NCBI GenBank assembly: GCA_017559905.1
Contig: JAFYQF010000015.1
Coordinates: 62,001-126,000, forward strand
DNA length: 64,000 bases
DNA from: a bacterium
Lineage (GTDB): Bacteria > Cyanobacteriota > Vampirovibrionia > Gastranaerophilales > Gastranaerophilaceae
Reading direction: 5' to 3'
Shown: positions 8,492 to 16,585 of the stretch, one piece after another
Numbering within the stretch: the stretch's first letter is position 1
How the letters are laid out: every line of letters starts with the position of its first letter
Made by a program: the position numbers and the translations under genes
Notes under the pieces: generated by a model
Told to the model about the DNA's origin: nothing
The model's input: the letters and a program-made list of their open reading frames with translations, nothing else
Databases searched by the model: none

Positions 8492-9472
8492 TTATATTTT
8501 TATTGCTTTCAAATCGTCTAATAACTTTATTATAGTGTTGTAGTCATCTTCTAGAACTAATTTTGTTCTTAATGTTTTTGCGTTCTGAAACCCAGCTAAA
8601 TAATACGGATAAAATTTTCGCATAAATTTTATTGCAACACTTTCTCCTCGTAACTCTATTTCGTCATCTAGATGTTTCTTTAGCATTTCTGCTCTTATTT
8701 CGAGGTTTGGTTTTTCAAGTTTTTCTCCAGTTTTTAGATAATGGGAAATCCTTCCTAATAATGTAGGGTCACCAATAGCTCCACGACCTACAGCGATGCC
8801 ATCTGCGTGCGACAATTCTAGGCAACGAGCTGCGCTATCAATGTCTATAATATCTCCGTTAGCAAAAACAGGGATATCAACTTCTTTTTTGAGTTCGCTT
8901 ATTCGAGCCCAATCAGCATTGCCTGCGTACATTTGTGAACGAGTTCTGCCGTGTATTGTAATGAAATTAGCTCCGGCTTCTTGCATCTTTACGCCAAACT
9001 CTACAAAATTCATTTCATCAAAAGTGTACCCTAATCTAAATTTTACGCTAACAGGTTTGTCAGTGCCATCTTTTACAGCCTTAACAAGTTCTGTAGCAAG
9101 TTGAGGGTTTCTCATTAATGCACATCCGTCTTGACCTTTGACTACTTTGTTAACTGGACACCCCATATTAATGTCAATCATATCTGCATATTGGGTTAAA
9201 AATTCAGACGCTTTTTTCATCATTTGCGGTTTGTGTCCGCTTATTTGATATGCTATTGGTGAATGGTTGTCGTCTTTCTTGAATATTTCTGTACCAGAAC
9301 GCCCGTTTAGAGTTTGGGCTAAAAACTCTGAACTAATCATTTCTGTTGTGAGCAATACGTCTGGCGAATATCTGCGAATTAAGCTTCTTATCACATAGTC
9401 AGTAATCCCTGCCATTGGAGCTAGGGATACTCGACTTTGTATTAAATTTTGAACTTTAGTTTGTCTTTCCAT
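8492..9472 (-). CDS. dusB: tRNA-dihydrouridine synthase (DusB/NifR3 type)
   Basis: FMN enzyme that reduces specific D-loop uridines of tRNA with NADPH; 326 residues. The TIM barrel begins with SLAPMAGITDYVIRSL; DINMGCPVNKVVKGQDGC carries the catalytic cysteine and the family-specific K-V-x-x-x-x-G-x-G/D pattern; ITIHGRTRSQMY and VFANGDIIDIDSA supply the tRNA- and FMN-phosphate-binding motifs; ADGIAVGRGAIGDP closes the barrel. The C-terminal third is helical. The start overlaps the end of the TPR gene by 17 bases, so the two are translationally linked. Confidence 0.95.
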   Translation of the reverse strand: MERQTKVQNLIQSRVSLAPMAGITDYVIRSLIRRYSPDVLLTTEMISSEFLAQTLNGRSGTEIFKKDDNHSPIAYQISGHKPQMMKKASEFLTQYADMIDINMGCPVNKVVKGQDGCALMRNPQLATELVKAVKDGTDKPVSVKFRLGYTFDEMNFVEFGVKMQEAGANFITIHGRTRSQMYAGNADWARISELKKEVDIPVFANGDIIDIDSAARCLELSHADGIAVGRGAIGDPTLLGRISHYLKTGEKLEKPNLEIRAEMLKKHLDDEIELRGESVAIKFMRKFYPYYLAGFQNAKTLRTKLVLEDDYNTIIKLLDDLKAIKI

Positions 9473-11588
9473 TTGTGTTGAGGTATTCTTTTAATTCTTC
9501 CAGTCTAGATGTTGCGTATTCTTTTAATTCGTCATCAGGGGCGTTAGATGCAATAAACTTTTCGTAATAAGTGATTGCATCTTTGTATTTTTCCATAGAA
9601 TCAAAATCTACTGCGATATTGTAGTTTACAATATATAATTCATTTTCGTTGCCGTACTTGATAGCGTTTTTGAAGTCATTGATTGCTTTTGGTTTATCCT
9701 CATTCATATCAAAAATCATTCCTCTATAATAGAATGCGTATGAATTCATTGGGTCTGTAACTAGTAGTTTGTTTAACGCAATTAGGCTGTTTTCGTAATC
9801 GCCAGCTTCGTACAACTCAATAGCTTTGTTTAGCATGTTTGCGTTGTTTTGTGATAATACAGATTCAAGATAAGCCGACGCTTTTTCGTTGTTTTTGTTT
9901 AGCGTTAGAGCTTTTTTTAGATAGCTTTCAGCAGAATCATTGTCGCCTTCTTCCGAATATAAAACCCCAATGTAATAAGCTATATCAGAGTCTGTAGGTT
10001 TAAGCTTAAACGCTTTTTCGTAAAATTCAATCGCTTTCGGTCTGTTGTTCAAGTTTTGGTATGAAGACGCTATGCCTAGCATAGAATCCGCAGTTGGAGG
10101 TTGAACTTTTGCATATTGTTTTATAGCATCTTCATATTTGCCTTCGTTAAATAATTCTGCCGCTTTGTCAAATTTAGCAGCGATATCTTGTCCTGTAATA
10201 CTTTTGATAGTATCTTTTATTTGTGTATTATCAGGGAATTTAGATTTTGCATTGTTTAATGTCATTAATGCTGTATCGAAATCTTTCATTTGACCTTGTG
10301 CAATAGCAAGGTTTATGAATACTTCAGGGTTTGTTGCTTCTTTTGTAACTTCTGAATAAAGCAGAATTGCATCTGAAAGTTTGTTTTGTTTATGCAAATC
10401 AAGGGCATAGTTGTATAAAATGTTATTTGTATCAACTCCGTTGGCGTTCTTTTTAACATAGTCAATGAATTGTGCTGGAGAAAGCGACGCTTTAGCTGAA
10501 TTAAACATTTCATTTTGAGCTATTTCGTTTCCAGGATCTAGGCTTAAAACTTTTTTGAAATAAGTTTGTGCAGATTTATTTTCCCCTTGAGCCGCTAGAG
10601 ATTGCGCTTTGTACAAGTTTGCCTGAATGTTATCAGGATAAAGTATTAATACGCTGTCATAAGCGACTACGGCTGTTCTGTAATCACCTTTTTGTTGATA
10701 AAGTGTTCCGACGTTGATTCTTGTATTAATGTTTGATGGGTCGATAGACTCAGCTTTTTGGTAATGTTCTAAAGCTTCATCTAGTTTTCCCTGTTTCTGT
10801 AATATTGCGCCTAAATTTGCAATAGCATCTGCATCGTTTTCGTTCTTTTCAAGTTTTTTCTTGTAAATTCTTTCAAGAGCATATAGAACTTCTTTGTTGT
10901 CAACACTTCTTGTTAAAATGTAGTTGTATTCTTCAACAGCAAGATCTTCACTGCCCAATGAATCTAATACTTTTGCGTAAGCTAATCTTAATTGAATATC
11001 GTTAGGGTTCACAGCCACAGCTTTTCTGTAATATTCTGCGCTTTTAGGCTCGTTTCCAAAAAGTTTCATAATGTCGCCGATTTGTTTGAAACTTTCTGCA
11101 ATGTATTCTTTATCGCCCAAAGCTTGTGAAAATTCGTAAGCTGCAGCGGCAAAGTTTCCATCAGCTCTCAATAATTTAGCTTTTTCAAATCTGTTTTTTG
11201 GAGAAAGGTCAAATTTTGTGTATTCTAAACATTTGTCCAAGTTGCCGTTAACTTGCGTAATTGCGTGAGCTGAATTCTTGACGCTGTTTGCATTTGGGTA
11301 CATTGATAAATAAAATAATGCGCTTCTATAATCATCTGCAGCTTTGTTGTAGTTTTTTTCAACGTTAGCATGATGAGTACCTCTTGCAAGGTATGCGTTA
11401 ACTAAACCGATTCTTGCAGAGTTGTCTAAATAATTGATTTTTAGCGCATTTTTAAATTCTGTAATGGCGCTTGAATATTGATAGTTTGATAGGTATTCTT
11501 GCCCCAAATCAAAATGCTCTTTAAACCCTGCGTAAGCAGGCTGGCATAGTGCCAAAATTCCCAACAACGTAATTACTGTTTTTTTCAT
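9456..11588 (-). CDS. Secreted or periplasmic TPR-repeat protein
   Basis: 710 residues from the ATG at 11588, which has GAGGA ten bases upstream; a GTG nine bases further up has no suitable site. The N-terminus KKTVITLLGILALCQPAYA is a Sec signal peptide with an A-Y-A cleavage site. Nearly all the rest is tetratricopeptide repeats: I count at least fourteen units of about 34 residues with the A-x-x-x-Y/F and P-x-N/D spacing (for example EYYRKAVAVNPNDIQLRLAYA, LEHYQKAESIDPSNINTRIN). TPRs are protein-protein scaffolds; in an envelope protein this suggests assembly or export of a partner. The gene is upstream of dusB in the same operon, without an evident functional link. Confidence 0.88.
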   Translation of the reverse strand: MKKTVITLLGILALCQPAYAGFKEHFDLGQEYLSNYQYSSAITEFKNALKINYLDNSARIGLVNAYLARGTHHANVEKNYNKAADDYRSALFYLSMYPNANSVKNSAHAITQVNGNLDKCLEYTKFDLSPKNRFEKAKLLRADGNFAAAAYEFSQALGDKEYIAESFKQIGDIMKLFGNEPKSAEYYRKAVAVNPNDIQLRLAYAKVLDSLGSEDLAVEEYNYILTRSVDNKEVLYALERIYKKKLEKNENDADAIANLGAILQKQGKLDEALEHYQKAESIDPSNINTRINVGTLYQQKGDYRTAVVAYDSVLILYPDNIQANLYKAQSLAAQGENKSAQTYFKKVLSLDPGNEIAQNEMFNSAKASLSPAQFIDYVKKNANGVDTNNILYNYALDLHKQNKLSDAILLYSEVTKEATNPEVFINLAIAQGQMKDFDTALMTLNNAKSKFPDNTQIKDTIKSITGQDIAAKFDKAAELFNEGKYEDAIKQYAKVQPPTADSMLGIASSYQNLNNRPKAIEFYEKAFKLKPTDSDIAYYIGVLYSEEGDNDSAESYLKKALTLNKNNEKASAYLESVLSQNNANMLNKAIELYEAGDYENSLIALNKLLVTDPMNSYAFYYRGMIFDMNEDKPKAINDFKNAIKYGNENELYIVNYNIAVDFDSMEKYKDAITYYEKFIASNAPDDELKEYATSRLEELKEYLNTNGKTN

Positions 11589-11700
11589 GTAATACACATC
11601 CTCATCTTATGCGTTAATTTTAATACAATAATTACTCTGTGTATATATTCAATAAGCTATCTACCTCTACAATTTAATATTTTGTTACGATTTGAATACA

Positions 11701-11727
11701 AAAACCGCCTCAAATATGAGACGGTTT
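11701..11727 (-). terminator. Terminator of the 58-residue protein gene
   Basis: Eleven-base stem with one G-U pair and a five-base loop, followed on the minus strand by a T run. It lies 23 bases after the stop codon at 11750. Confidence 0.85.
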
Positions 11728-11749
11728 TCATCAGCTTGCTTTGTCGGGG

Positions 11750-11926
11750 TTATGCAATTCCTTTAAAATCTCTTTTTGAAATCATAATAGTAAATTGATC
11801 AAATAGGATTTCTAGTGGGATTTCAACAGAGAAGGTTACTTCTTCGTTTATTTTCACTCCATCGATTGGTGCAAGCGTCAAGTTTTCACGTAGGGCTTGC
11901 ATGCTTGCTTTAGATTTTCTTCTCAT
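11750..11926 (-). CDS. Small basic protein, 58 residues
   Basis: Short gene between the TPR gene and infC. It begins MRRKSKASMQALRENL and contains VTFSVEIPLEILFDQF, ending RDFKGIA. The ATG has AGGAG eight bases upstream and the reading frame ends just before a clear terminator, so it looks like an independent monocistronic gene. The first 16 residues are strongly basic and the second half is hydrophobic-amphipathic. No family recognised. The complete expression signals around it are the main support. Confidence 0.65.
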   Translation of the reverse strand: MRRKSKASMQALRENLTLAPIDGVKINEEVTFSVEIPLEILFDQFTIMISKRDFKGIA

Positions 11927-12087
11927 ATTCTATACTCCTATGTTGCTGTAAATCTTACAATATATATAACGACATATCTTTTGGAAACTTTAATTGTTTG
12001 TTTGCTACTAAAACCTTGTAAGATAGGTGGTACAAGCGTTATAAGGATAAAAAATTGTTTTAACAATTCTTAACAAAAGCAAAATAT

Positions 12088-12117
12088 TTGGCTATATGCG
12101 TGCAAAAAATCTATAAT
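12088..12117 (+). promoter_or_regulatory. Probable infC promoter
   Basis: TTGGCT and a consensus TATAAT separated by 18 bases. Transcription would start near 12124, so the in-frame TTG at 12117 would lie before the message. Confidence 0.65.
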
Positions 12118-12161
12118 TGTGCTATGATGCAGATGTAGGTAATAACATAGGAGACACGACA

Positions 12162-12698
12162 ATAGCAAACGATAACAAAACAAAGGATCAGGGCAAAGTT
12201 ATAATGAATGAGCGTATTAGAGCTCGTGAAGTTAGACTTATTGACCAAAATGGAGAGAACCACGGGATTGTGGAAACTTCAAAAGCTTTAAAAATGGCTT
12301 ATGACGCCGATTTAGATTTAGTGTTAATTAATCCAACATCAGAACCCCCTGTAGCGAAGATTTTGGATTATGGAAAATATAAATATGAACAAGAAAAAAG
12401 AGCAAAAGAAGCTAAAAAGAAACAACATACAGTAGAAGTTAAAGAAGTTAAAATCAGATATAAAATTGATACTCATGACTATCAAGTCAGAATTAAGAGT
12501 ATTCAAAAATTTATTGCTCAAGGTAACAAGGTTAAAATTGTTATCATGATGAGAGGTCGCGAAATGCAACACTCTAATTTGGCTTTTGATTTGGCAAATA
12601 GGTTTATTGAAGATTTGAAAAATGAACCATTGACTATTGAGAAAAAGCCAATGATAGAGGGCAGAAACGTAACAATGTATTTAGCTCCTCAAACATAA
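12162..12698 (+). CDS. infC: Translation initiation factor IF-3, probable AUA start
   Basis: IF-3 binds the 30S subunit and rejects wrong start codons. NERIRAREVRLIDQNGENHGI opens the N-terminal domain, PPVAKILDYGKYKYEQEK leads into the lysine-rich linker, and the C-terminal domain runs to GRNVTMYLAP. I place the start at an ATA codon because AGGAG stands eight bases before it, whereas the in-frame TTG at 12117 precedes the expected transcription start. That gives 178 residues with a 14-residue tail before NERIRAREV. An ATG at 12204 would give exactly MNERIRAREV but has only a weak site. Non-standard starts are typical of infC, where IF-3 represses its own synthesis; E. coli uses AUU. A terminator follows. 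Confidence 0.93.
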   Translation: MANDNKTKDQGKVIMNERIRAREVRLIDQNGENHGIVETSKALKMAYDADLDLVLINPTSEPPVAKILDYGKYKYEQEKRAKEAKKKQHTVEVKEVKIRYKIDTHDYQVRIKSIQKFIAQGNKVKIVIMMRGREMQHSNLAFDLANRFIEDLKNEPLTIEKKPMIEGRNVTMYLAPQT

Positions 12699-12712
12699 GA
12701 AAATGAATTTTG

Positions 12713-12745
12713 AAAGGCATTTTTTATATAAAAATGCCTTTTTTA
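12713..12745 (+). terminator. Terminator after infC
   Basis: Long stem around GGCAT/ATGCC with A and T runs on either side, 15 bases after the infC stop. Confidence 0.88.
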
Positions 12746-12764
12746 AATTAATTAAAAATAGTTC

Positions 12765-12792
12765 TTGACTTTTAAGTTTGAGTATATACAAT
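12765..12792 (+). promoter_or_regulatory. Possible distal promoter upstream of tRNA-Phe
   Basis: TTGACT and TACAAT separated by 16 bases, about 90 bases before the tRNA. The 88 bases between hold no supported gene. Confidence 0.45.
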
Positions 12793-12836
12793 AGAAAATG
12801 TGGCTGATAAAGCTACGAAACTTAAAGAGAGAAATC

Positions 12837-12865
12837 TTGATAGTTTTTTGAAAAGTAAATAATAT
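12837..12865 (+). promoter_or_regulatory. Probable proximal promoter of tRNA-Phe
   Basis: TTGATA and TAATAT separated by 17 bases, the -10 box ending 15 bases before the tRNA. Confidence 0.6.
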
Positions 12866-12880
12866 TACTAGAAATGGTAT

Positions 12881-12956
12881 GCCGCGTTAGCTCAGTTGGT
12901 AGAGCAAGGGACTGAAAATCCCTGTGTCCTTGGTTCGATTCCGAGACGCGGCACCA
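12881..12956 (+). tRNA. tRNA-Phe (anticodon GAA)
   Basis: Cloverleaf: acceptor GCCGCGT with ACGCGGC; D stem GCTC/GAGC; anticodon stem AGGGA/TCCCT with loop CTGAAAA, anticodon GAA; T loop TTCGATT; discriminator A and encoded CCA at 12954-12956. A T-rich stretch follows. Confidence 0.96.
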
Positions 12957-13029
12957 TTTTTTTTGATTATTTTTTTCTTGATGGTTCAGCAGAGTGAGAT
13001 GGATACCTTTTTTGATTTATATATCTCGT

Positions 13030-14016
13030 CTAAATTGTTTCGGTGGTATTGTTTATGTTTTGTGTAAGTTTAATTGCTATTGGGTATAAAAATGTCATAA
13101 ATATTCCTGCATAAGCCGATATTATTGCTGATACGTATCTGTATTCAAGAATATTTAGCAATTGATGTTTCAATATTGTAGTGCTTCCAAATAGCAAGAT
13201 TATTCCGAAAGCTAACATCAAAATCTTTTGCCAACTGCATCTGTTAGGTATTTCAAATTTTACAAACTTTCTTTCTAAAAACCAACCGCAAAATAGCCCG
13301 AAGAAAAATCCCATTTTGCCAAAAGTGCTATAATACATTACTTGTGGATTTATTATATCGTTTGAAGCATCATAAGTTTGCATTTGCAAAGAGCATTTTA
13401 TTTTTAAATATAAACATAATAAAATCCCCATAAATAATGTTATAAAATAAAAAATATTTTCTCTTTTAGTTTGGTTTGAGTCTAGCCAATTTTGTATTTT
13501 TTTAGTGCTTAAGATTACGATAATCCCTGCGATTATTGAAACAATAACGTCTTGTGGCGTGTGTACTCCAACGTAATTTCTTGAGAATGCAACAAGACAA
13601 ACTAATAAAATTGTTATCCATCTGATTGCTTTGTTCTTCCAAAAATAAAACGATGTTCCGCCCCACACGCTCATAGCACCTGCCGTGTGTCCACTTGGAA
13701 AAGAATAGCCATCAGCCATTGGCATAACACTTTTTATTGGGCAAACTCTTTCGTCTAAAACCCACGGTCTTGGAATGCAGGCAAACATCTTTAAAAAAAC
13801 ATTGAAATATAAGTTTATTCCAAATACAAGAAATAAAAATTCTCCTGCCTTTTTGTTTATTCCCCAATAAATTATAGATAAAAATGTAAATGGAACTATA
13901 ATTTCGCCTAACCACGTTGAACTAATAAAAAAATAATCGAAAATTCCGTTTGTGATTTCACGGAATTCCTGCAATAAAAGCAGATATTGGATTTGTAGTC
14001 CCAGCCATGTTTCCAT
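13030..14016 (-). CDS. PAP2-superfamily membrane phosphatase
   Basis: Integral membrane phosphatase of the type-2 phosphatidic acid phosphatase superfamily, 328 residues. All three active-site motifs are present: KMFACIPRP (K-x6-R-P), PSGH with the catalytic histidine, and SRNYVGVHTPQD (S-R-x5-H-x3-D). About eight hydrophobic segments are visible, more than the usual six, with two or three extra after the catalytic part. Substrates could be undecaprenyl diphosphate, phosphatidylglycerol phosphate or lipid A phosphate; the sequence does not decide. There is no ribosome binding site; a TTGCGA/TAGAAT promoter places the -10 box six bases before the ATG, suggesting a leaderless transcript. Confidence 0.9.
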   Translation of the reverse strand: METWLGLQIQYLLLLQEFREITNGIFDYFFISSTWLGEIIVPFTFLSIIYWGINKKAGEFLFLVFGINLYFNVFLKMFACIPRPWVLDERVCPIKSVMPMADGYSFPSGHTAGAMSVWGGTSFYFWKNKAIRWITILLVCLVAFSRNYVGVHTPQDVIVSIIAGIIVILSTKKIQNWLDSNQTKRENIFYFITLFMGILLCLYLKIKCSLQMQTYDASNDIINPQVMYYSTFGKMGFFFGLFCGWFLERKFVKFEIPNRCSWQKILMLAFGIILLFGSTTILKHQLLNILEYRYVSAIISAYAGIFMTFLYPIAIKLTQNINNTTETI

Positions 14017-14022
14017 ATCTTT

Positions 14023-14051
14023 ATTCTATTAAAAAAAGCTTTTTATCGCAA
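14023..14051 (-). promoter_or_regulatory. Probable promoter of the PAP2 gene (leaderless geometry)
   Basis: On the minus strand TTGCGA and TAGAAT are separated by 17 bases and the -10 box is followed by exactly six bases and the ATG. Confidence 0.55.
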
Positions 14052-14136
14052 ATTAGTGTTTATTAAATTTTATTAATCATTTTAGTTGTTTTGAAAATAA
14101 GTTTCGTGAAAAGTTTTATAATATATAGAGGTGTCT

Positions 14137-15351
14137 ATGTCTTTTGAAGTGTCAAAAACTAGCAATATTCAATCTGTGAACTCTGTTAAAAAGGCTAATA
14201 CTAGCTCCAAGTCTGATAATAATAGTATTTGGTATGTAGGCAAATATAAATTCGATGGAGTTGTGGATGCTACAAACCAAAGCAAAAAATATGGTAATTG
14301 TTGGTTTTTGACAACAATAAACGCTTTAAGAATTACAAATTGGGGCAGTGAAGCTATTAATGAAGCGATTAAGCCTGATGGTAATGGCGGAGTCGCTGTT
14401 ACTTTGAATTTGCCAGATGGCTCTCAAAAAGCTATTGCCTTTTCTAAATCAGAGGTTGATAAAGCTTATGCTAGTGGGAACTATTCTGATGGTGATCCTG
14501 ATATGTTAGTTTTAGAAATGGCTTTTGAAAAGTATTTTAAAGAAACTTTTGGTATGAACTTGCATGCTGGAACTCCCGCAGAGTCCTCTATGGTCGCAAG
14601 ATTGCTGTGCAAAGACGTCGAAAATACTTATATTTTAGGAGATTGTGATGAAGCCGATTTAGCATTTGAAGAAATTTTGAAAAAACCTGATGAATATGCA
14701 ATTTATTGCTCTTTCAAGACAATTAATGTTTGTAGTAACGGTACTATGATGTTTTCTGGGCACGCTTATTCTATTCACAGCTTTGAAAAAGATGAAAATG
14801 GAGAAGTTATTGCTCTAGTTTCTGACCCTAGAAAATCAGAAGCTTTTCTAAAAATTCCATTAAAAGATTTAAAAGCTAATCTTTTCCACTTAAATATTAT
14901 GCACAAATCATCTGGTGGTGAAAATAAATTGAAAACGAATGAATATTCTCAAAAACATTTTGAAGCATTACAAAAGAGTTTGTTACTATCTCAATTAGCT
15001 GCAAAAGGAGATAAAGCTGGAGTTAAATCCTTAATTAATAGTTTAACGACAGAAAATATTTCTACATTTATGAGTTCTTTTGACGAACCTGTGGTATTAA
15101 TTAAAATTCTTGATGGTTTAGAATTTGGTTGGGGTAATGGAAATGCTAAAAAGGAACTTATTAAACCTATTATAGATAAACTTTGTGATAGAGCTAAAGA
15201 GTTGGGCGTTTCGCAGGAATATATTGAAGAAATAAAATCTAGATGTTATACAGAATTAGATGCAATGTTTTATACAGATGAAAAGGTTATCGGAGAAGAA
15301 ATTGCACGTCTTCTTTATATCGTTTCATCAATTGAATATAAAGACATCTAA
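14137..15351 (+). CDS. Calpain-like (C2 family) cysteine protease
   Basis: 404 residues from the ATG at 14137, which has GAGG five bases upstream; a GTG six bases earlier is possible. KYGNCWFLTTINAL (about 50-63) corresponds to the calpain G-D/N-C-W-F-L catalytic-cysteine motif, with a glutamine seven residues before the cysteine. SGHAYSI (about 207-213) matches the catalytic-histidine G-H-A-Y. PDMLVLEMAFEKYF between them resembles the calpain W-x-x-L-L-E-K-A-Y helix. The third catalytic position, Asn in calpains (N-P-W), appears to be Asp in SDPRK, so activity is not certain. No signal peptide. The last ~150 residues are helical and unrecognised. It is a lone gene; substrate unknown. Confidence 0.72.
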   Translation: MSFEVSKTSNIQSVNSVKKANTSSKSDNNSIWYVGKYKFDGVVDATNQSKKYGNCWFLTTINALRITNWGSEAINEAIKPDGNGGVAVTLNLPDGSQKAIAFSKSEVDKAYASGNYSDGDPDMLVLEMAFEKYFKETFGMNLHAGTPAESSMVARLLCKDVENTYILGDCDEADLAFEEILKKPDEYAIYCSFKTINVCSNGTMMFSGHAYSIHSFEKDENGEVIALVSDPRKSEAFLKIPLKDLKANLFHLNIMHKSSGGENKLKTNEYSQKHFEALQKSLLLSQLAAKGDKAGVKSLINSLTTENISTFMSSFDEPVVLIKILDGLEFGWGNGNAKKELIKPIIDKLCDRAKELGVSQEYIEEIKSRCYTELDAMFYTDEKVIGEEIARLLYIVSSIEYKDI

Positions 15352-15369
15352 ACTGTTTTGTACGTTGCG

Positions 15370-16476
15370 TTATTTTGTTTGAGTTATAAATTTCTTTTTC
15401 AATAATTTTGTAGCAGGTTTTTCAATATAATAGTATGTAAAAATTCCAAATAAAATTGAACATACAAATATTATCAAAATATTTAATTCTGGATAATTCA
15501 TAACTAGTTCTTTGTGATGTTCAAAAAAGTGTTTTTGCCAAATATTTCTAAATATAATGTGTGTGATGTATATAGAATAAGAAAATTGACCCAAAAATAC
15601 GGAGATATTATTTTCTAGCACTTGAGAAATAAATCCTTTTTTTACAATAAATAAAATGAATAAAAGTGCAAAATCAAGTATCAATAATAGTTTGTTATCA
15701 TAGCTCATTGCTTTAAATACGATATTTTTGAATATTGCTAATATAAAGATAAGTTCCAATCCAGTGAAAATTAGCTTATTGATAATTGATGTTTTATTGC
15801 ATCTAATATTTTTTAAATGGTCGTTAAATAATTGCCAAATAAAGTAACCTAATCCTATACCTGCAAGGCCTCTTATCGTCCCATAGTTTAATACATAATA
15901 AATATTTTCGAATGGTTTATGGTCTCCCGTATGTAAGTACAGTGCATATCCTGCGAAAACTAAACCTGCAGTTATTAGGTTAAACCATTTTCTATCAATT
16001 ATTTTAAATAAATAAAAATAGAAACTGGACACCCAAAATAACGTTGAAACAAACCAAATATTTCCAAGTAAAGGTGAAAATGTCGTTAAACCAATGTTCT
16101 GTAACATTAGCACTGCCCATAATTCATGATTAAAAGGTACTCCGTGATGTAATACTACTGACGATACAATATGCCATAATATAATAGCAAATAATACAAC
16201 AGGTAGTAATCTTATAATTTTCTTTTTTGCAAATTCGTAAAAATTTTCATTGAAGTTTGTTGTATTGAATAGGAAAAATCCACTTAAAATAAAGAAACAG
16301 TCAACAGGTATTGTATTGAATTTGCTGTTATTTACTATATGGTGATATAGAGGTACTGATTGTTCTATTTCAACGTTTCCGCACAAAGCATTAGAAATAT
16401 GTGTTAACACAATACAAAGACAAAATAAAAAACGTAAAAAGTTTATGTTTTTGAAATATATTTTTGAATTTCCCAT
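15370..16476 (-). CDS. Acyltransferase 3 family membrane protein (OafA/WecH-like)
   Basis: Integral membrane O-acyltransferase of about ten helices, 368 residues. The N-terminal INFLRFLFCLCIVLTH contains the conserved R...H spacing of the family, followed by PVDCFFILSGFFLFN, where the F-F-x-L-S-G-F motif is diagnostic. SYSIYITHIIFRN near the C-terminus is also conserved. Such enzymes acetylate or otherwise acylate cell-surface sugars from the cytoplasmic acyl-CoA pool. The ATG at 16476 is preferred over a TTG at 16491 because GGGGA precedes it by nine bases. No polysaccharide genes are adjacent; the surface-sugar cluster lies about 12 kb away. Confidence 0.9.
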   Translation of the reverse strand: MGNSKIYFKNINFLRFLFCLCIVLTHISNALCGNVEIEQSVPLYHHIVNNSKFNTIPVDCFFILSGFFLFNTTNFNENFYEFAKKKIIRLLPVVLFAIILWHIVSSVVLHHGVPFNHELWAVLMLQNIGLTTFSPLLGNIWFVSTLFWVSSFYFYLFKIIDRKWFNLITAGLVFAGYALYLHTGDHKPFENIYYVLNYGTIRGLAGIGLGYFIWQLFNDHLKNIRCNKTSIINKLIFTGLELIFILAIFKNIVFKAMSYDNKLLLILDFALLFILFIVKKGFISQVLENNISVFLGQFSYSIYITHIIFRNIWQKHFFEHHKELVMNYPELNILIIFVCSILFGIFTYYYIEKPATKLLKKKFITQTK

Positions 16477-16585
16477 TCTTAATATCCCCAATTAATCAAA
16501 TACATCTTAATCTGATTGTATTATAATAAAGTTTTAAATTCAAGGTTAATGTAGTGATGAGTAATGAGAAACTATATATGTATAT

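Noticed and set aside
12117-12164. TTG at 12117 as the infC start
   Set aside because: It overlaps the -10 box of the probable promoter and would precede the transcript; it has no ribosome binding site.
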